NCBI GenBank assembly: GCA_001769215.1
Contig: MEOL01000026.1
Span: 49,906 to 113,905, forward strand
Length of the DNA stretch: 64,000 bases
Direction of reading: 5' to 3'
Origin: Bacteroidetes bacterium GWF2_41_31
Lineage (GTDB): Bacteria > Bacteroidota > Bacteroidia > Bacteroidales > F082
Made by a program: the position numbers and the translations under genes. Numbering within the stretch: the first letter of the stretch is position 1; every line of letters begins with the position of its first letter. The notes beneath the pieces were generated by a model. The model made no database searches. It worked only from the letters and a program-made list of their open reading frames with translations, and was not told where the DNA came from. Positions 26,242 to 35,649 of the stretch are shown here, in pieces.

Positions 26242-26822
26242 AGAAACTAATGAAGTTGCCATCGCTTCAGAAGTTCTCTTTGGTGGGAGGAACGGCCCTT
26301 TCGTTGCGTTATGGTCATCGCAGTTCAATTGACCTGGATTTATTTTTTCATGAAAAGTTTGACCACTTACAAATTGAAGACGAATTAGCTCAGGAGTTTG
26401 GTAGTGAATTTGTTTATGAAAGCGGCCATAAACAATGGGGAATCTTTTGCTATCTCCAGAAAATTAAAGTTGATGTAGTATATTTTCCACATCAGCCGAT
26501 CAGTGAATTTGTTGTTGAAGATACTATCAGGATGTACAGCAGTGCTGACATTGCCGCTATGAAGATTCAGGCCATCCTGGGCAGGGCCCGGAAAAAAGAC
26601 TTTTGGGACTTGCATGAACTCCTTCAACATTTTACGTTGCAACAAATCGTGGACTGGCACAAACAGAAATACCCCACACAGATGCTGGCCATTAGTTTAC
26701 CTAATGCAATTACCTACTTTATTGAGGCTGAAGACAGTGAAACACCGGTCAGCTTCAAAGGCCAGACCTGGTCACAGATCAAGAGAGATATTTCGAAAAT
26801 AGTAAGCGATTATCTAAGGTAG
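26196..26822 (+). CDS. AbiEii/AbiGii-type nucleotidyltransferase toxin
   Basis: A 208-residue nucleotidyltransferase-fold protein. The core motif is GGTALSLRYGHRSSIDLDLFF: Gly31-Gly32 and the acidic pair Asp46/Asp48 that would bind metal and NTP, followed by DIAAMKIQAILGRARKKDFWDLHELL, the helical part typical of AbiEii. Members act as abortive-infection or toxin-antitoxin toxins; some modify tRNA ends. The catalytic residues look intact, so the gene is probably functional. It overlaps its DUF6922 partner and is followed by 154 nt without a gene. Confidence 0.8.
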   Translation: MLHIETVEPGTLSLLKKLMKLPSLQKFSLVGGTALSLRYGHRSSIDLDLFFHEKFDHLQIEDELAQEFGSEFVYESGHKQWGIFCYLQKIKVDVVYFPHQPISEFVVEDTIRMYSSADIAAMKIQAILGRARKKDFWDLHELLQHFTLQQIVDWHKQKYPTQMLAISLPNAITYFIEAEDSETPVSFKGQTWSQIKRDISKIVSDYLR

Positions 26823-26976
26823 TGAAATAATCTTGTATTAAGCCCAATGGAACTCATTAGAGGTCACTGAAACCATTAACAAATTAATTGTTTCTGAACT
26901 TTAAAAAAACAATTAACGTTTGAACGTACCATTCACCTGTTATTAATGAACGATCCGAAAATATTTTCCGATAAGT

Positions 26977-28515
26977 CTATTGAATAACCACCTTTTCGAA
27001 CCAGCTATGCTTTTCGGTAATTATATAAACAAAATATACCCCTGTAACAACCCGGGTGGTCCAATCAAACCTATACTCGCCGGCATCCAGTTTTCCATTG
27101 AAAACATGTCCTACCGTTTTACCATTGACATCACTTATCAAGACTTCAATATGGGTTGACTCAACCAATTGAACATCCATGTGCATAATGCTATTGCAAG
27201 GATTTGGATAAATGGTAAACAAATCTGAACTGTGATATTTAACTTCTTCTGTACCAACCTGCTTTGCTCCAATATCCATAATTGCACCTTCAACAACATT
27301 CAGGCTATACGGAATCCCTTCCGGAACTAAATACCAACTATTAAATGATCCTCCCCAACCAAAGTTTAAGTGATAAAAATCGTCAGTATTATATCCATCG
27401 GCTACCAAATTATGTCCGGCAGATCCATCGCTCGTTATCAATGCCAGGAGTACTGGCATCCCTTCTTTAATATTGTTCTGCATGTGTGAATAAAAGGAAG
27501 TGTCGCTGTCATAAACCAACAACGATTCTTCGAAACCAAAGCGCAAAATGGCATCATAAGCCTGATCTACACTAAAGGTACCAGATCCACCTGAGGCATA
27601 TACCTGATGTGCGGCTACGCCACATCCAAATACCAAGGCTGCCATTTCATTGTCATTTAGCAAAAGATTATCACTGTATTTCGACGCGATGGAATCATAA
27701 TATAAGTTGAGCATCGGAAAAGGGGCAAAATCGAAGGTCTCGTAGTCGTTGTCAATCCAATACTTGTTTCCCCCATAGCTATGGTAGTAATCATCATCAT
27801 CTGAAAAGCGGGTTCCATTGATTGTATTGGTATAATTAATAATCATGGCCAATGCCACCGAAGGACATCCTGCTACACTACGTTGATTGGTAATATTATC
27901 CTTCGGACAGAAATTATTATACGGAGCCGACTGCGACCAACTGGTTTCGACCCATCCACCTGTGATAGTGGTTCCCTGTGGAGGCCATTGCGCAAAGTAT
28001 CTATCCTCAACAACTTCCCCCAGAAGGAATTCCCATTGTTGGCGATTTGCATTGATTCTGTCATGCGAAACCCCATTATGGTGTTTGAGGCGGTTTTCAA
28101 TATCCTTGAGCAACAACTCTTCGAGTGGGTTTACTGAATTTATTTCTCCCTCATAGCTTCCTGTATATGAATAGGCCATTACAGGTGAAATCTGCTCATT
28201 CGCAGAAAACACCACAAACCCTTGCGGGGAAAGGCCAAAACGATAGGCCAACGTAATTCCGTTGTTGTTTACAACCGAATCAACCGTTGCTATGTTGTAT
28301 CCTGAGACTTCAACCCGACCGGTAAGCCATGAAGAGGCCGCTTTTTTCACTAGTTCAACACCCATATTTTGTGCGTTACTCACCAATGATGTCAGAATAA
28401 AAAATATAAAAAAAGGAACAACCATTATAACTAATGGTTTATTTCCATGAATACGGGGCACCAGTGGTTGTACTATAATGAGAGCCCTGCTCATTTTCAT
28501 TGATTGCGTGTTCAT
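26977..28515 (-). CDS. Secreted C10 (streptopain-like) cysteine protease with T9SS sorting domain
   Basis: A 512-residue exported cysteine protease of the SpeB/interpain type. The long N-terminus holds a membrane-spanning signal (about residues 25-48) and a Spi-like propeptide (YRFGLSPQGFVVFSANEQISPVMAYS). The catalytic Cys is residue 217 in VAGCPSVALAMI and the His is 368 in AGHNLVADGY, with the terminal FGWGG box. From about 425 (LFTIYPNPCNS ... GVYFVYIITEKHSWFEKVVIQ) it has a T9SS sorting domain. Start uncertain: Met6 or Met8 would give a more usual signal peptide. Made as an inactive zymogen by analogy with SpeB. It is transcribed alone. Confidence 0.9.
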   Translation of the reverse strand: MNTQSMKMSRALIIVQPLVPRIHGNKPLVIMVVPFFIFFILTSLVSNAQNMGVELVKKAASSWLTGRVEVSGYNIATVDSVVNNNGITLAYRFGLSPQGFVVFSANEQISPVMAYSYTGSYEGEINSVNPLEELLLKDIENRLKHHNGVSHDRINANRQQWEFLLGEVVEDRYFAQWPPQGTTITGGWVETSWSQSAPYNNFCPKDNITNQRSVAGCPSVALAMIINYTNTINGTRFSDDDDYYHSYGGNKYWIDNDYETFDFAPFPMLNLYYDSIASKYSDNLLLNDNEMAALVFGCGVAAHQVYASGGSGTFSVDQAYDAILRFGFEESLLVYDSDTSFYSHMQNNIKEGMPVLLALITSDGSAGHNLVADGYNTDDFYHLNFGWGGSFNSWYLVPEGIPYSLNVVEGAIMDIGAKQVGTEEVKYHSSDLFTIYPNPCNSIMHMDVQLVESTHIEVLISDVNGKTVGHVFNGKLDAGEYRFDWTTRVVTGVYFVYIITEKHSWFEKVVIQ

Positions 28516-28721
28516 ACTATTGAAGTTGAATGGTTCTATAAAACAGCTTCAGTCTGCGATCGACCTTTGAAACAAAGGATTAAGAAAACAAAAATAGGAA
28601 ATCTATAGAACTAAATTGAATAAATATAAGCACATTGTGCCCAACAGAAACATCTTACATATCCGGATGCAATTAATCAAATTTTAATCCACTAAAAGAA
28701 TGTAGTTTAGAGAGTTTTTAG

Positions 28722-28729
28722 TACTTTTG
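28722..28729 (+). promoter_or_regulatory. -7 element for thrS
   Basis: TACTTTTG matches TAnnTTTG and lies 30 nt before the ATG at 28759. No T-box or other leader structure is visible. Confidence 0.55.
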
Positions 28730-28758
28730 CAGCCAATTTTTTTTAGTATTTTTATAAA

Positions 28759-30699
28759 ATGATCAATATAACACTTCCTGACAATTCGGTAAAGCACTAT
28801 GAAGCGGGAGTAACCGCTATGACCATTGCCAGGGACATAAGTGAAGGGTTGGCCCGTAATGTACTTGCTGCAAAAGTAAACGGTGAAGTTTGGGACGCTA
28901 CCAGGCCCCTCTATTCAGATGCCAGTGTACAGCTACTTACATGGAATGATGAAGATGGCAAATCAGCCATGTGGCATTCATCTGCCCACCTCATGGCCGA
29001 AGCCATTGAAATACTTTACCCCGGCGTAAAATTTGGCATCGGACCCGATATTGAGAATGGTTTTTACTATGACATCGATTTCGGTCCTTATGACATTTCG
29101 GACAAAGATTTTGGTAAGATTGAGCAAAAAATGCTTGAACTGGCCAGAGAAAAACAGACTTACGACAGAAGTGACGTTAGCAAAAAAGAAGCCATTGACT
29201 ATTTCACCAACAAGGGTGATGAATATAAGCTGGAGCTGATTAATGACTTACCCGATGGTGAGATCACTTTTTATAAAAGCGGAGTTTTCACCGATCTTTG
29301 TCGTGGGCCGCACTTGCCCGACACGGGTTTTATTAAAGCCATCAAACTTTTAAAGATCGCTGGCGCCTATTGGCGCGGTGATGAAAAACGCAAACAGCTC
29401 ACCCGAATCTATGGAATCAGTTTCCCCAAGAAAAAGGAGCTGGATGAATACCTGGTTTTATTGGAAGAAGCCAAGAAACGGGATCACCGGTTGTTAGGAA
29501 AAGAGCTTGAGTTATTCACGTTTTCGCAAAAAGTAGGTCAGGGATTACCCCTTTGGTTACCTAAAGGAGCTGCATTGCGTGAAAAACTGGAACAATATTT
29601 AAAGAAGGTTCAAAAAGATGCAGGATACGATTCTGTCATCACCCCGCACATTGGAAATGTGAACTTATATAAGACCTCTGGTCATTTTCAGAAGTATGGT
29701 GCAGAAAGTTTCCGCCCGATTACCACGCCCATGGAAGGGGAAGAATTTTTTCTGAAACCCATGAACTGCCCCCATCATTGCGAAATATTCAACTTCAAAC
29801 CCCATTCATACAAAGAATTGCCTATCCGGCTGGCTGAATTTGGAACCGTGTACCGTTACGAGCAAAGTGGCGAGCTGCATGGTTTGACCAGAGTTAGAGG
29901 TTTTACTCAGGATGACGCGCATATTTTCTGCACACCCGACCAGATAAAAAGTGAGTTTAATGGCGTGATCGACATTATTCAACAAATTTTTAAAGCACTC
30001 GATTTTAATGAGGTGTTGATTCAGATTTCACTCCGCGATCCCAATAATCCGGAAAAATATATTGGTACCGAAGAAAATTGGGCAAAAGCCGAACGCGCTA
30101 TCATTGAGGTAGGAGAAGAGCGGGGCCTGGGTGCAAAAATCGTCTATGGAGAGGCTGCATTCTATGGACCCAAGATGGACTTTATGGTCAGGGATGCCAT
30201 TGGCCGTAAGTGGCAGTTGGGCACCATTCAGGTGGACTACAATTTGCCAGAACGGTTTGATTTAACCTATATCGGAGCTGATAATGAAAAGCATCGCCCT
30301 GTGATGATTCACCGTGCCCCTTTTGGATCGATGGAGCGGTTTGTGGCCGTATTGATTGAACATTGTGCCGGAAATTTCCCGTTGTGGCTTACTCCTGACC
30401 AGGTTATCATCCTTCCCATCAGTGAGAAATACCAGGAATATGCAGAAAAAGTTTTAAGTTTGCTAAAAAAACACGAAATTCGCGGCCTGATTGATTCAAG
30501 GAGTGAGAAAACCGGAAGGAAAATCAGAGATGCAGAGATGAAAAAGATACCTTTTATGCTGGTTGTTGGTGAAAAAGAAGAAAATGATCAGTCGGTATCG
30601 GTTCGTAAGCACGGCGAAGGTGATAAGGGTACATATAGCATCAGCGACTTTGCCGAACTTATTAACAATGAGGTAAATGCAATCATGCAGGTAAATTAG
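28759..30699 (+). CDS. thrS: Threonyl-tRNA synthetase
   Basis: A 646-residue class II synthetase with all domains: TGS (1-62), editing domain with the HSSAH motif near residue 75, catalytic core with the zinc/active-site Cys in [12 protein letters not shown], motif 2 in [29 protein letters not shown], motif 3 in [11 protein letters not shown], and the anticodon-binding domain from about 545. Length is standard. It is the first gene of the conserved thrS-infC-rpmI-rplT cluster, with 26 nt to the infC start. Confidence 0.98.
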   Translation: MINITLPDNSVKHYEAGVTAMTIARDISEGLARNVLAAKVNGEVWDATRPLYSDASVQLLTWNDEDGKSAMWHSSAHLMAEAIEILYPGVKFGIGPDIENGFYYDIDFGPYDISDKDFGKIEQKMLELAREKQTYDRSDVSKKEAIDYFTNKGDEYKLELINDLPDGEITFYKSGVFTDLCRGPHLPDTGFIKAIKLLKIAGAYWRGDEKRKQLTRIYGISFPKKKELDEYLVLLEEAKKRDHRLLGKELELFTFSQKVGQGLPLWLPKGAALREKLEQYLKKVQKDAGYDSVITPHIGNVNLYKTSGHFQKYGAESFRPITTPMEGEEFFLKPMNCPHHCEIFNFKPHSYKELPIRLAEFGTVYRYEQSGELHGLTRVRGFTQDDAHIFCTPDQIKSEFNGVIDIIQQIFKALDFNEVLIQISLRDPNNPEKYIGTEENWAKAERAIIEVGEERGLGAKIVYGEAAFYGPKMDFMVRDAIGRKWQLGTIQVDYNLPERFDLTYIGADNEKHRPVMIHRAPFGSMERFVAVLIEHCAGNFPLWLTPDQVIILPISEKYQEYAEKVLSLLKKHEIRGLIDSRSEKTGRKIRDAEMKKIPFMLVVGEKEENDQSVSVRKHGEGDKGTYSISDFAELINNEVNAIMQVN

Positions 30700-30712
30700 G
30701 TTTAACATAATT

Positions 30713-30725
30713 AGGAGGAAACATT
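30713..30725 (+). promoter_or_regulatory. Strong Shine-Dalgarno sequence in front of a non-AUG start (infC)
   Basis: AGGAGG (30713-30718) lies four bases before ATT (30723) and seven bases before ATC (30726). Both codons are in frame with infC, and the frame is open only from 30711. Genes elsewhere in this window lack such a sequence, as is usual in Bacteroidetes, so its presence marks the real initiation site. Confidence 0.75.
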
Positions 30726-31271
30726 ATCGCAAATTTTAGAGGAAGAGGCGGAGCCCAAATGAAAAAAGAAGATCCTAACAGGATCAATCAACGGATTACC
30801 GCTGCGGTGGTTCGTTTGGTTGGAGACAACGTGGAAAGTGGTATATTCCCGCTTCGCGATGCTTTAAATCTTGCTGAGGAACAAGCTCTTGACCTGGTTG
30901 AAATTTCAGCAAGTGCAAGCCCACCGGTTTGTCGCATCATGGATTACAAGAAGTTTCTTTTTGAACAAAAAAAGAAACAGAAAGAAATGAAGGCTAAAAC
31001 AGCCAAGGTAATCATCAAAGAAATCAGACTGGGACCCAATACAGATGAACACGATTTTAACTTTAAGCTCAAACATGCCGAGAACTTTTTAAAAGAAGGG
31101 GCAAAAGTTAAAGTGGATGTGTTTTTCAAAGGACGGTCCATCATCTATAAAGACAAAGGAGAATATATCCTGTTAAGATTTGCTCAAGAGTTGGAGGAGT
31201 TTGGCAAAGTTGAGAGCCTGCCAAAACTCGAGGGCAAACGCATGATTATGATCCTGACACCAAAAAAGTAA
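30726..31271 (+). CDS. infC: Translation initiation factor IF-3, non-AUG start
   Basis: IF-3 keeps the 30S subunit free and proofreads the start codon. The core reads [17 protein letters not shown] (N domain), a Lys-rich linker, then [26 protein letters not shown] and the C domain ending [11 protein letters not shown]. The first ATG (30759) would leave out the residues [10 protein letters not shown], which Bacteroidetes homologues commonly have after the initiator Met. I place the start at ATC 30726 (181 residues), seven nt behind AGGAGG; ATT at 30723 is the alternative. E. coli infC uses AUU, allowing IF-3 to repress its own synthesis; the same logic would apply here. Confidence 0.85.
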   Translation: MANFRGRGGAQMKKEDPNRINQRITAAVVRLVGDNVESGIFPLRDALNLAEEQALDLVEISASASPPVCRIMDYKKFLFEQKKKQKEMKAKTAKVIIKEIRLGPNTDEHDFNFKLKHAENFLKEGAKVKVDVFFKGRSIIYKDKGEYILLRFAQELEEFGKVESLPKLEGKRMIMILTPKK

Positions 31272-31304
31272 TTCTATTGTTCACTAACTATAAATAATTA
31301 AGTA

Positions 31305-31499
31305 ATGCCTAAAATGAAAACAAAATCCAGTGCCAAGAAAAGGTTCACCTTTACCGGCACAGGTAAAATTAAGAGGAAGCATGCTTATAAAAGTCACATC
31401 TTGACTAAAAAGTCAACCAAACGTAAACGTAATTTAACCTACTTTACAGTGATTGATAAAGCAGATGAAAAGAACATTCGTTCATTGCTTCGCAGTTAA
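31305..31499 (+). CDS. rpmI: 50S ribosomal protein L35
   Basis: A 64-residue, Lys-rich protein. [33 protein letters not shown] is the standard L35 opening and the length is normal. It lies 33 nt after infC and 79 nt before rplT in the conserved cluster. Confidence 0.97.
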   Translation: MPKMKTKSSAKKRFTFTGTGKIKRKHAYKSHILTKKSTKRKRNLTYFTVIDKADEKNIRSLLRS

Positions 31500-31535
31500 T
31501 TTATTATTGTTTAACTTTTGCTTTTAGCTCAAAAA

Positions 31536-31560
31536 GTCTCCTGAAGAGGAGCGCTAAGGT
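31536..31560 (+). promoter_or_regulatory. Hairpin in the rpmI-rplT gap (possible L20 control site)
   Basis: CTCCT (31539-31543) and AGGAG (31548-31552) form a perfect 5-bp stem with a GAAG tetraloop, extended by AG/CT pairs across a small internal loop. It lies 26 nt before the rplT start. L20 represses its own operon through RNA structures in other bacteria; that this hairpin does so is inference. Confidence 0.35.
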
Positions 31561-31578
31561 GAAAAAAAATTAAAAAAA

Positions 31579-31923
31579 ATGCCAAGATCAGTAAATTCAG
31601 TTGCTTCAAAGGCACGGAAAAAAAAGATCCTGAATAAAACCAAAGGTCAATTTGGTGCCAGGAAAAATGTTTGGACGGTCGCGAAAAATTCGTACGAAAA
31701 AGGTCAACAATATGCCTACCGGGACAGACGAGTTAATAAACGTAATTTTAGGTCGCTGTGGATTATGCGCATCAATGCTGCTGTTCGTCTGTATGATATG
31801 ACGTACTCCGAATTTATGGGTAAAATACACGGTAAAAACATCGAAATCAGCCGCAAAGTACTCGCGGATTTAGCCATGAACAATCCTGAAGCTTTTAAAG
31901 CGATTGTTGATGCTATCAAATAA
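31579..31923 (+). CDS. rplT: 50S ribosomal protein L20
   Basis: A 114-residue ribosomal protein. The N-terminal basic arm ([30 protein letters not shown]) and globular part ([31 protein letters not shown]) match L20 over the full length. L20 binds 23S rRNA early in assembly and can act as translational repressor of rpmI-rplT. It is the last gene of the cluster, followed by a strong terminator. Confidence 0.98.
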   Translation: MPRSVNSVASKARKKKILNKTKGQFGARKNVWTVAKNSYEKGQQYAYRDRRVNKRNFRSLWIMRINAAVRLYDMTYSEFMGKIHGKNIEISRKVLADLAMNNPEAFKAIVDAIK

Positions 31924-31942
31924 AAGTAACCTTTCAAACAAA

Positions 31943-31977
31943 AAACCCGGTCTCTTCGCAGAAACCGGGTTTTTTTT
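31943..31977. terminator. Bidirectional terminator between rplT and the sigma-54 regulator gene
   Basis: The arms AAACCCGGT and ACCGGGTTT form a perfect 9-bp stem, with T runs on the plus side and A runs on the other. It ends the rplT cluster and the convergent regulator gene that stops at 31976. Confidence 0.88.
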
Positions 31978-33415
31978 ATTCCAATCCATACTTTTTCATG
32001 CGCCGGTCGAGCGATTGCCAGGTAATATTCAATAGCTCGGCTGTTTTTGCCTTGTTGTTGTCACAGGCTTTCAATGCGTTTTTAATCAATAATTTGACAC
32101 TTTCTTCCAGGTCAAAATTGGTATCTGTCAATCCTGAATTTACTTCATTTGAATGTTCACCCGGATTGTCCATTGAAAATCCGTTTTTTCCATTTTTTGA
32201 AGATTTTCCATTTAATGAGGATTTCCCAAGAATTGTAAAATGCTCGGGCAGCAGTGTATTTCTTTCGCACATAATCACAGCACGTTCCACGATATTTTTT
32301 AATTCACGGACATTTCCGGGAAACAGGTGCTCCTTCATCATTTGAAACACTCCGGGGTCAATTTGAGTAATGGTTTTGCCCATTTCCTTCGCATAGAGTT
32401 TTACATAATGGTCAACCAGCACGGGAATGTCTTCAACACGATCACGAAGAGGTGGTATTTCAATAATAAAAATACTCAATCGATGATATAAGTCTAACCG
32501 AAATTTGTTTTGTTCCGACATCAATTCCAAATTGTTATTAGAGGCAGCAATCACTCTTACATCCACTTTTTTACTTTGTTTAGACCCCAACTTGCTCACT
32601 TTTCTTTCTTCGAGTACGCGAAGCAATTTTGCCTGCTGATGCAAGGGCATATCCGAAATTTCATCCAAAAATAAGGTACCGTTATCAGCTATTTCAAACC
32701 AGCCACTTTTATCCTCGAAGGCCCCTGTGAAAGCACCCTTTTTATGACCAAAAAATTCACTCTCAAACAGTGTTTCCGGTATAGCGGAACAGTTGACAGA
32801 ATAAAAAGGTTGATGAGCCCGTTTACTTAAATAATGAACACCATGGGCTACCAGTTCTTTTCCTGTTCCGCTCTCGCCCAAAATAAGCACGGAGGTATTA
32901 TCTGTTTGAGATACTTTTGTCATCATCGAAACGAGGTGCTTCATAGCGGCGCTGTTTCCAATAAGTTGAGAACCAATATTTTCGAGTAGTTTCCTTGACA
33001 ATATATCAACGCTGCTATTGGCAGCCTTTAGTCTAACGGCGATTTCCAGATAACGTCGGGTACGTAAAATGGCATTGTCGATATCAATTAAGCGAAAAGG
33101 CTTTGGAAAATAATCTGATGCTCCTGAGCGCATCGCCTGTATTACCGTTTCCATATCTCCATGACCCGAAATCATGATCACCTCAATATCGGGATACTGA
33201 CTTTTCACCTGTTTCAATACATCCAGACCACTCATTTCAGGAAGTTTAACATCGAGAATCAGTATATTGATGGGGTGCATAGTCAACTGTTTAAAGGCCT
33301 CAGAGGGAGCCGCAGCCTTAAAAACATGATATTTCTTATTTAACAAGAACTCTTCAATTTCATCAAGAACTCTTGGCTCATCGTCAACAACGAGTATATT
33401 GAGTCGGTCAGTCAT
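31976..33415 (-). CDS. NtrC-type sigma-54-dependent response regulator
   Basis: A 479-residue activator. Order: receiver domain (1-120) with phospho-acceptor Asp55 in LDVKLPE; AAA+ ATPase (about 150-385) with Walker A GESGTGKE and the sigma-54 contact loop GAFTGA intact; and a Fis-type helix-turn-helix at the end (KAKTAELLNITWQSLDRRMKKYG). It should switch on sigma-54 promoters when phosphorylated. It lies 5 nt behind the histidine kinase gene, its obvious partner. The target genes are not visible in the window. Confidence 0.93.
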   Translation of the reverse strand: MTDRLNILVVDDEPRVLDEIEEFLLNKKYHVFKAAAPSEAFKQLTMHPINILILDVKLPEMSGLDVLKQVKSQYPDIEVIMISGHGDMETVIQAMRSGASDYFPKPFRLIDIDNAILRTRRYLEIAVRLKAANSSVDILSRKLLENIGSQLIGNSAAMKHLVSMMTKVSQTDNTSVLILGESGTGKELVAHGVHYLSKRAHQPFYSVNCSAIPETLFESEFFGHKKGAFTGAFEDKSGWFEIADNGTLFLDEISDMPLHQQAKLLRVLEERKVSKLGSKQSKKVDVRVIAASNNNLELMSEQNKFRLDLYHRLSIFIIEIPPLRDRVEDIPVLVDHYVKLYAKEMGKTITQIDPGVFQMMKEHLFPGNVRELKNIVERAVIMCERNTLLPEHFTILGKSSLNGKSSKNGKNGFSMDNPGEHSNEVNSGLTDTNFDLEESVKLLIKNALKACDNNKAKTAELLNITWQSLDRRMKKYGLE

Positions 33416-33420
33416 ATCTA

Positions 33421-35640
33421 TTAATTTGGCAGCGTTATAATAATTCTTGTAAATTTATTCAATTCACTTTCAACATTGATGGTTCCATTCATTTCTTTTA
33501 CAATACCATACGAAATCGACAGCCCCAGCCCCGTACCTTTATCCGCACTTTTTGTTGTATAAAAGGGGTTAAAGATATGTGGCAGAACTTCCTTGTCAAT
33601 TCCGGTTCCATTGTCTTCAACAATCACCATGGTTTCCCCGGCCTCTTGTTCCAGGCTAATCATGATCATTTTTTTAAAGAAGGCCTGGTCAACTTTGGCA
33701 CGCTCCTCAACAGCATATTTTGAGTTTGACAACAAGTTTAGAATCACTTGTTCGAACCGATAGCTGTTTCCCCTGGTCAAAAACTGTTGATCAGGTATGC
33801 AAAGTCGCAAATCAACCAGGTGATCTTCGAATTGCTTTTTTACCATCGACAATGCATTTTTGATGCCCTGAACTATATCGATGGTTTCAACCTCCATTTT
33901 TTCCTGATCGCGCGAAAATATCCGCACATGGTTGATGATATTCCGGATACGGTCAATGTCGTCGAACAAAACACTAATTTTTGATTCCAGGTAATCGTTT
34001 GTTAACGTGCTATCCATCAGCTTGAACTGTATGTTTTCGAGTCCCATTGAAATTCCGCCCAACGGTTGATTTATTTCATGAGCCAATCCGGCCGAAAGTT
34101 CGCCGATGGACTCCAGTTTTGATTTCTGAACAAGGAGTTGTTGTTGCTGTTCCACCCTGTCGATCTCTTCTTTTATTCTGAACTCAAGATGTTCATTGAG
34201 TTTAAACAGGTCGTTTTCGGCTTGTTTTCTTTTTGAAACATCAGAAATAAAAGCCAGTTGGGCAGGTTCGTTATCCCATTCGATTAGGGTCGTTTTCATT
34301 TCAATCCATCGTCCACCGGGCATTTCAACTGTTATTTCCTTTCGTTCAGGTAATTCGGTATCTTCCTGATTTGTCAGGAAATCATTGAGCTGATCTTTAT
34401 ACTGGGGTAAAAAAAAGTCTGAAAACTGCTTTCCGATGATTTCGCGGGGCAATTCAGTAAAAATATCGCTCACCCTTGGATTGATTAAAAAAACTTCGCC
34501 ACGCTTTATCATCACAATACCGTCGTTGGCATTTTCATAGATATGACGGTATTTTTGCTCGCTTTCCCGCAACATTTCTTCCGCGAAAGTACGATCCTTG
34601 ACTTCCTGCTCCAGCTCGATGGTCCGTTCCCTCACACGTTCTTCCAATCCATAATTCAAACTAGTTAACTCATCCTCAACATTTCGTCGATAAATGGCAC
34701 CACCCAGGTTATAGGCAAGCATTTCAAGCGCGTTGATTTCAGCATCCGACCAAGTACGTTCATCAACACAATCGTCAAGTCCCACAAATCCCCACCAAAG
34801 ATCTTTTACAAATATGGGAATTGCTAAAACAGATTTTACCTCTTGTTCAGAAAGCAACTTCTTCTCCTCCTCGTTTTCAATGGAACGGGTAAGAGAAACA
34901 ACAATTTTTCGATTGACCAACAGGTTTTTCCAACGATTAAAGATTCCGGAGTCAACGGGTATGTTTTTTAAATGTTCGTTATATAACTGGGGTTCGATAC
35001 CATCAGCAACCCACTCATATATCTGGCTGATGACAACCTCGGCTTTATGTATATCTCTTTTAAAAATATAAACCCGTGAGACCCTTGTAACAGTTCCGAC
35101 ATTCGCCAGCACTTCAGCAACCGTTTTGTTGTTTACACCCTGTTGGAAAAAAGTAGCCGTCGCCAAACTCAGGGTTTTAAGAATATTTTCGCTCCTATCG
35201 CGTTCTGATTCAGCCAGACGCCTTTTCGATTCCTCCTCATGAAAATTCTTTTCGAGCAGAATGTCTTTCACTTGCTCCAGAATAATCTCTTGTAACTTGC
35301 TAATATTGATCGGTTTTGTTAAGAAACCTTTAACCCCCGATTCAATGGCTTTTAGAAAAAACCTCGATTCACCATAGGCCGACATAATAATCACCCTCAC
35401 CTGCCTATTGTGGTTGCGGATTTTATTAATCATATCCAACCCGTTCATCACCGGCATTTTAATATCCGTCAGAATCAGGTCGGGTGAATGTTCAATAAAC
35501 GAATCATAACCCTCTTCACCATTTGATGCCGTAACAACTTTGGATACAATTCGATCTAAAAGTTGAGCATATACATTCCTGATGACTTTATCATCTTCCA
35601 CCAGCAACAATGTAATGTGATGCTTTTCAGCCATTATCAT
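33421..35640 (-). CDS. Multi-domain histidine kinase: REC-GAF-PAS-HisKA-HATPase
   Basis: A 739-residue soluble kinase with no membrane segment. It begins with a receiver domain (about 8-125, Asp59 in LILTDIKMP), then a coiled coil, a GAF-type sensor (about 165-325), another coil (LEERVRERTIELEQEV), a PAS domain (about 365-480), the phospho-acceptor His in ELSAGLAHEINQPLGG, and an ATPase with NLLSNSKYAVEE, VEDNGTGID and GTGLGLSIS boxes. A receiver at the N-terminus suggests it takes a phosphate from another kinase or senses it as feedback. The start may be Met3, as MAEKHH is the more usual opening. The downstream sigma-54 regulator begins 5 nt away; the DUF218-DUF1684 gene precedes it by 9 nt. 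Confidence 0.9.
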   Translation of the reverse strand: MIMAEKHHITLLLVEDDKVIRNVYAQLLDRIVSKVVTASNGEEGYDSFIEHSPDLILTDIKMPVMNGLDMINKIRNHNRQVRVIIMSAYGESRFFLKAIESGVKGFLTKPINISKLQEIILEQVKDILLEKNFHEEESKRRLAESERDRSENILKTLSLATATFFQQGVNNKTVAEVLANVGTVTRVSRVYIFKRDIHKAEVVISQIYEWVADGIEPQLYNEHLKNIPVDSGIFNRWKNLLVNRKIVVSLTRSIENEEEKKLLSEQEVKSVLAIPIFVKDLWWGFVGLDDCVDERTWSDAEINALEMLAYNLGGAIYRRNVEDELTSLNYGLEERVRERTIELEQEVKDRTFAEEMLRESEQKYRHIYENANDGIVMIKRGEVFLINPRVSDIFTELPREIIGKQFSDFFLPQYKDQLNDFLTNQEDTELPERKEITVEMPGGRWIEMKTTLIEWDNEPAQLAFISDVSKRKQAENDLFKLNEHLEFRIKEEIDRVEQQQQLLVQKSKLESIGELSAGLAHEINQPLGGISMGLENIQFKLMDSTLTNDYLESKISVLFDDIDRIRNIINHVRIFSRDQEKMEVETIDIVQGIKNALSMVKKQFEDHLVDLRLCIPDQQFLTRGNSYRFEQVILNLLSNSKYAVEERAKVDQAFFKKMIMISLEQEAGETMVIVEDNGTGIDKEVLPHIFNPFYTTKSADKGTGLGLSISYGIVKEMNGTINVESELNKFTRIIITLPN

Positions 35641-35649
35641 GAGAATTAC

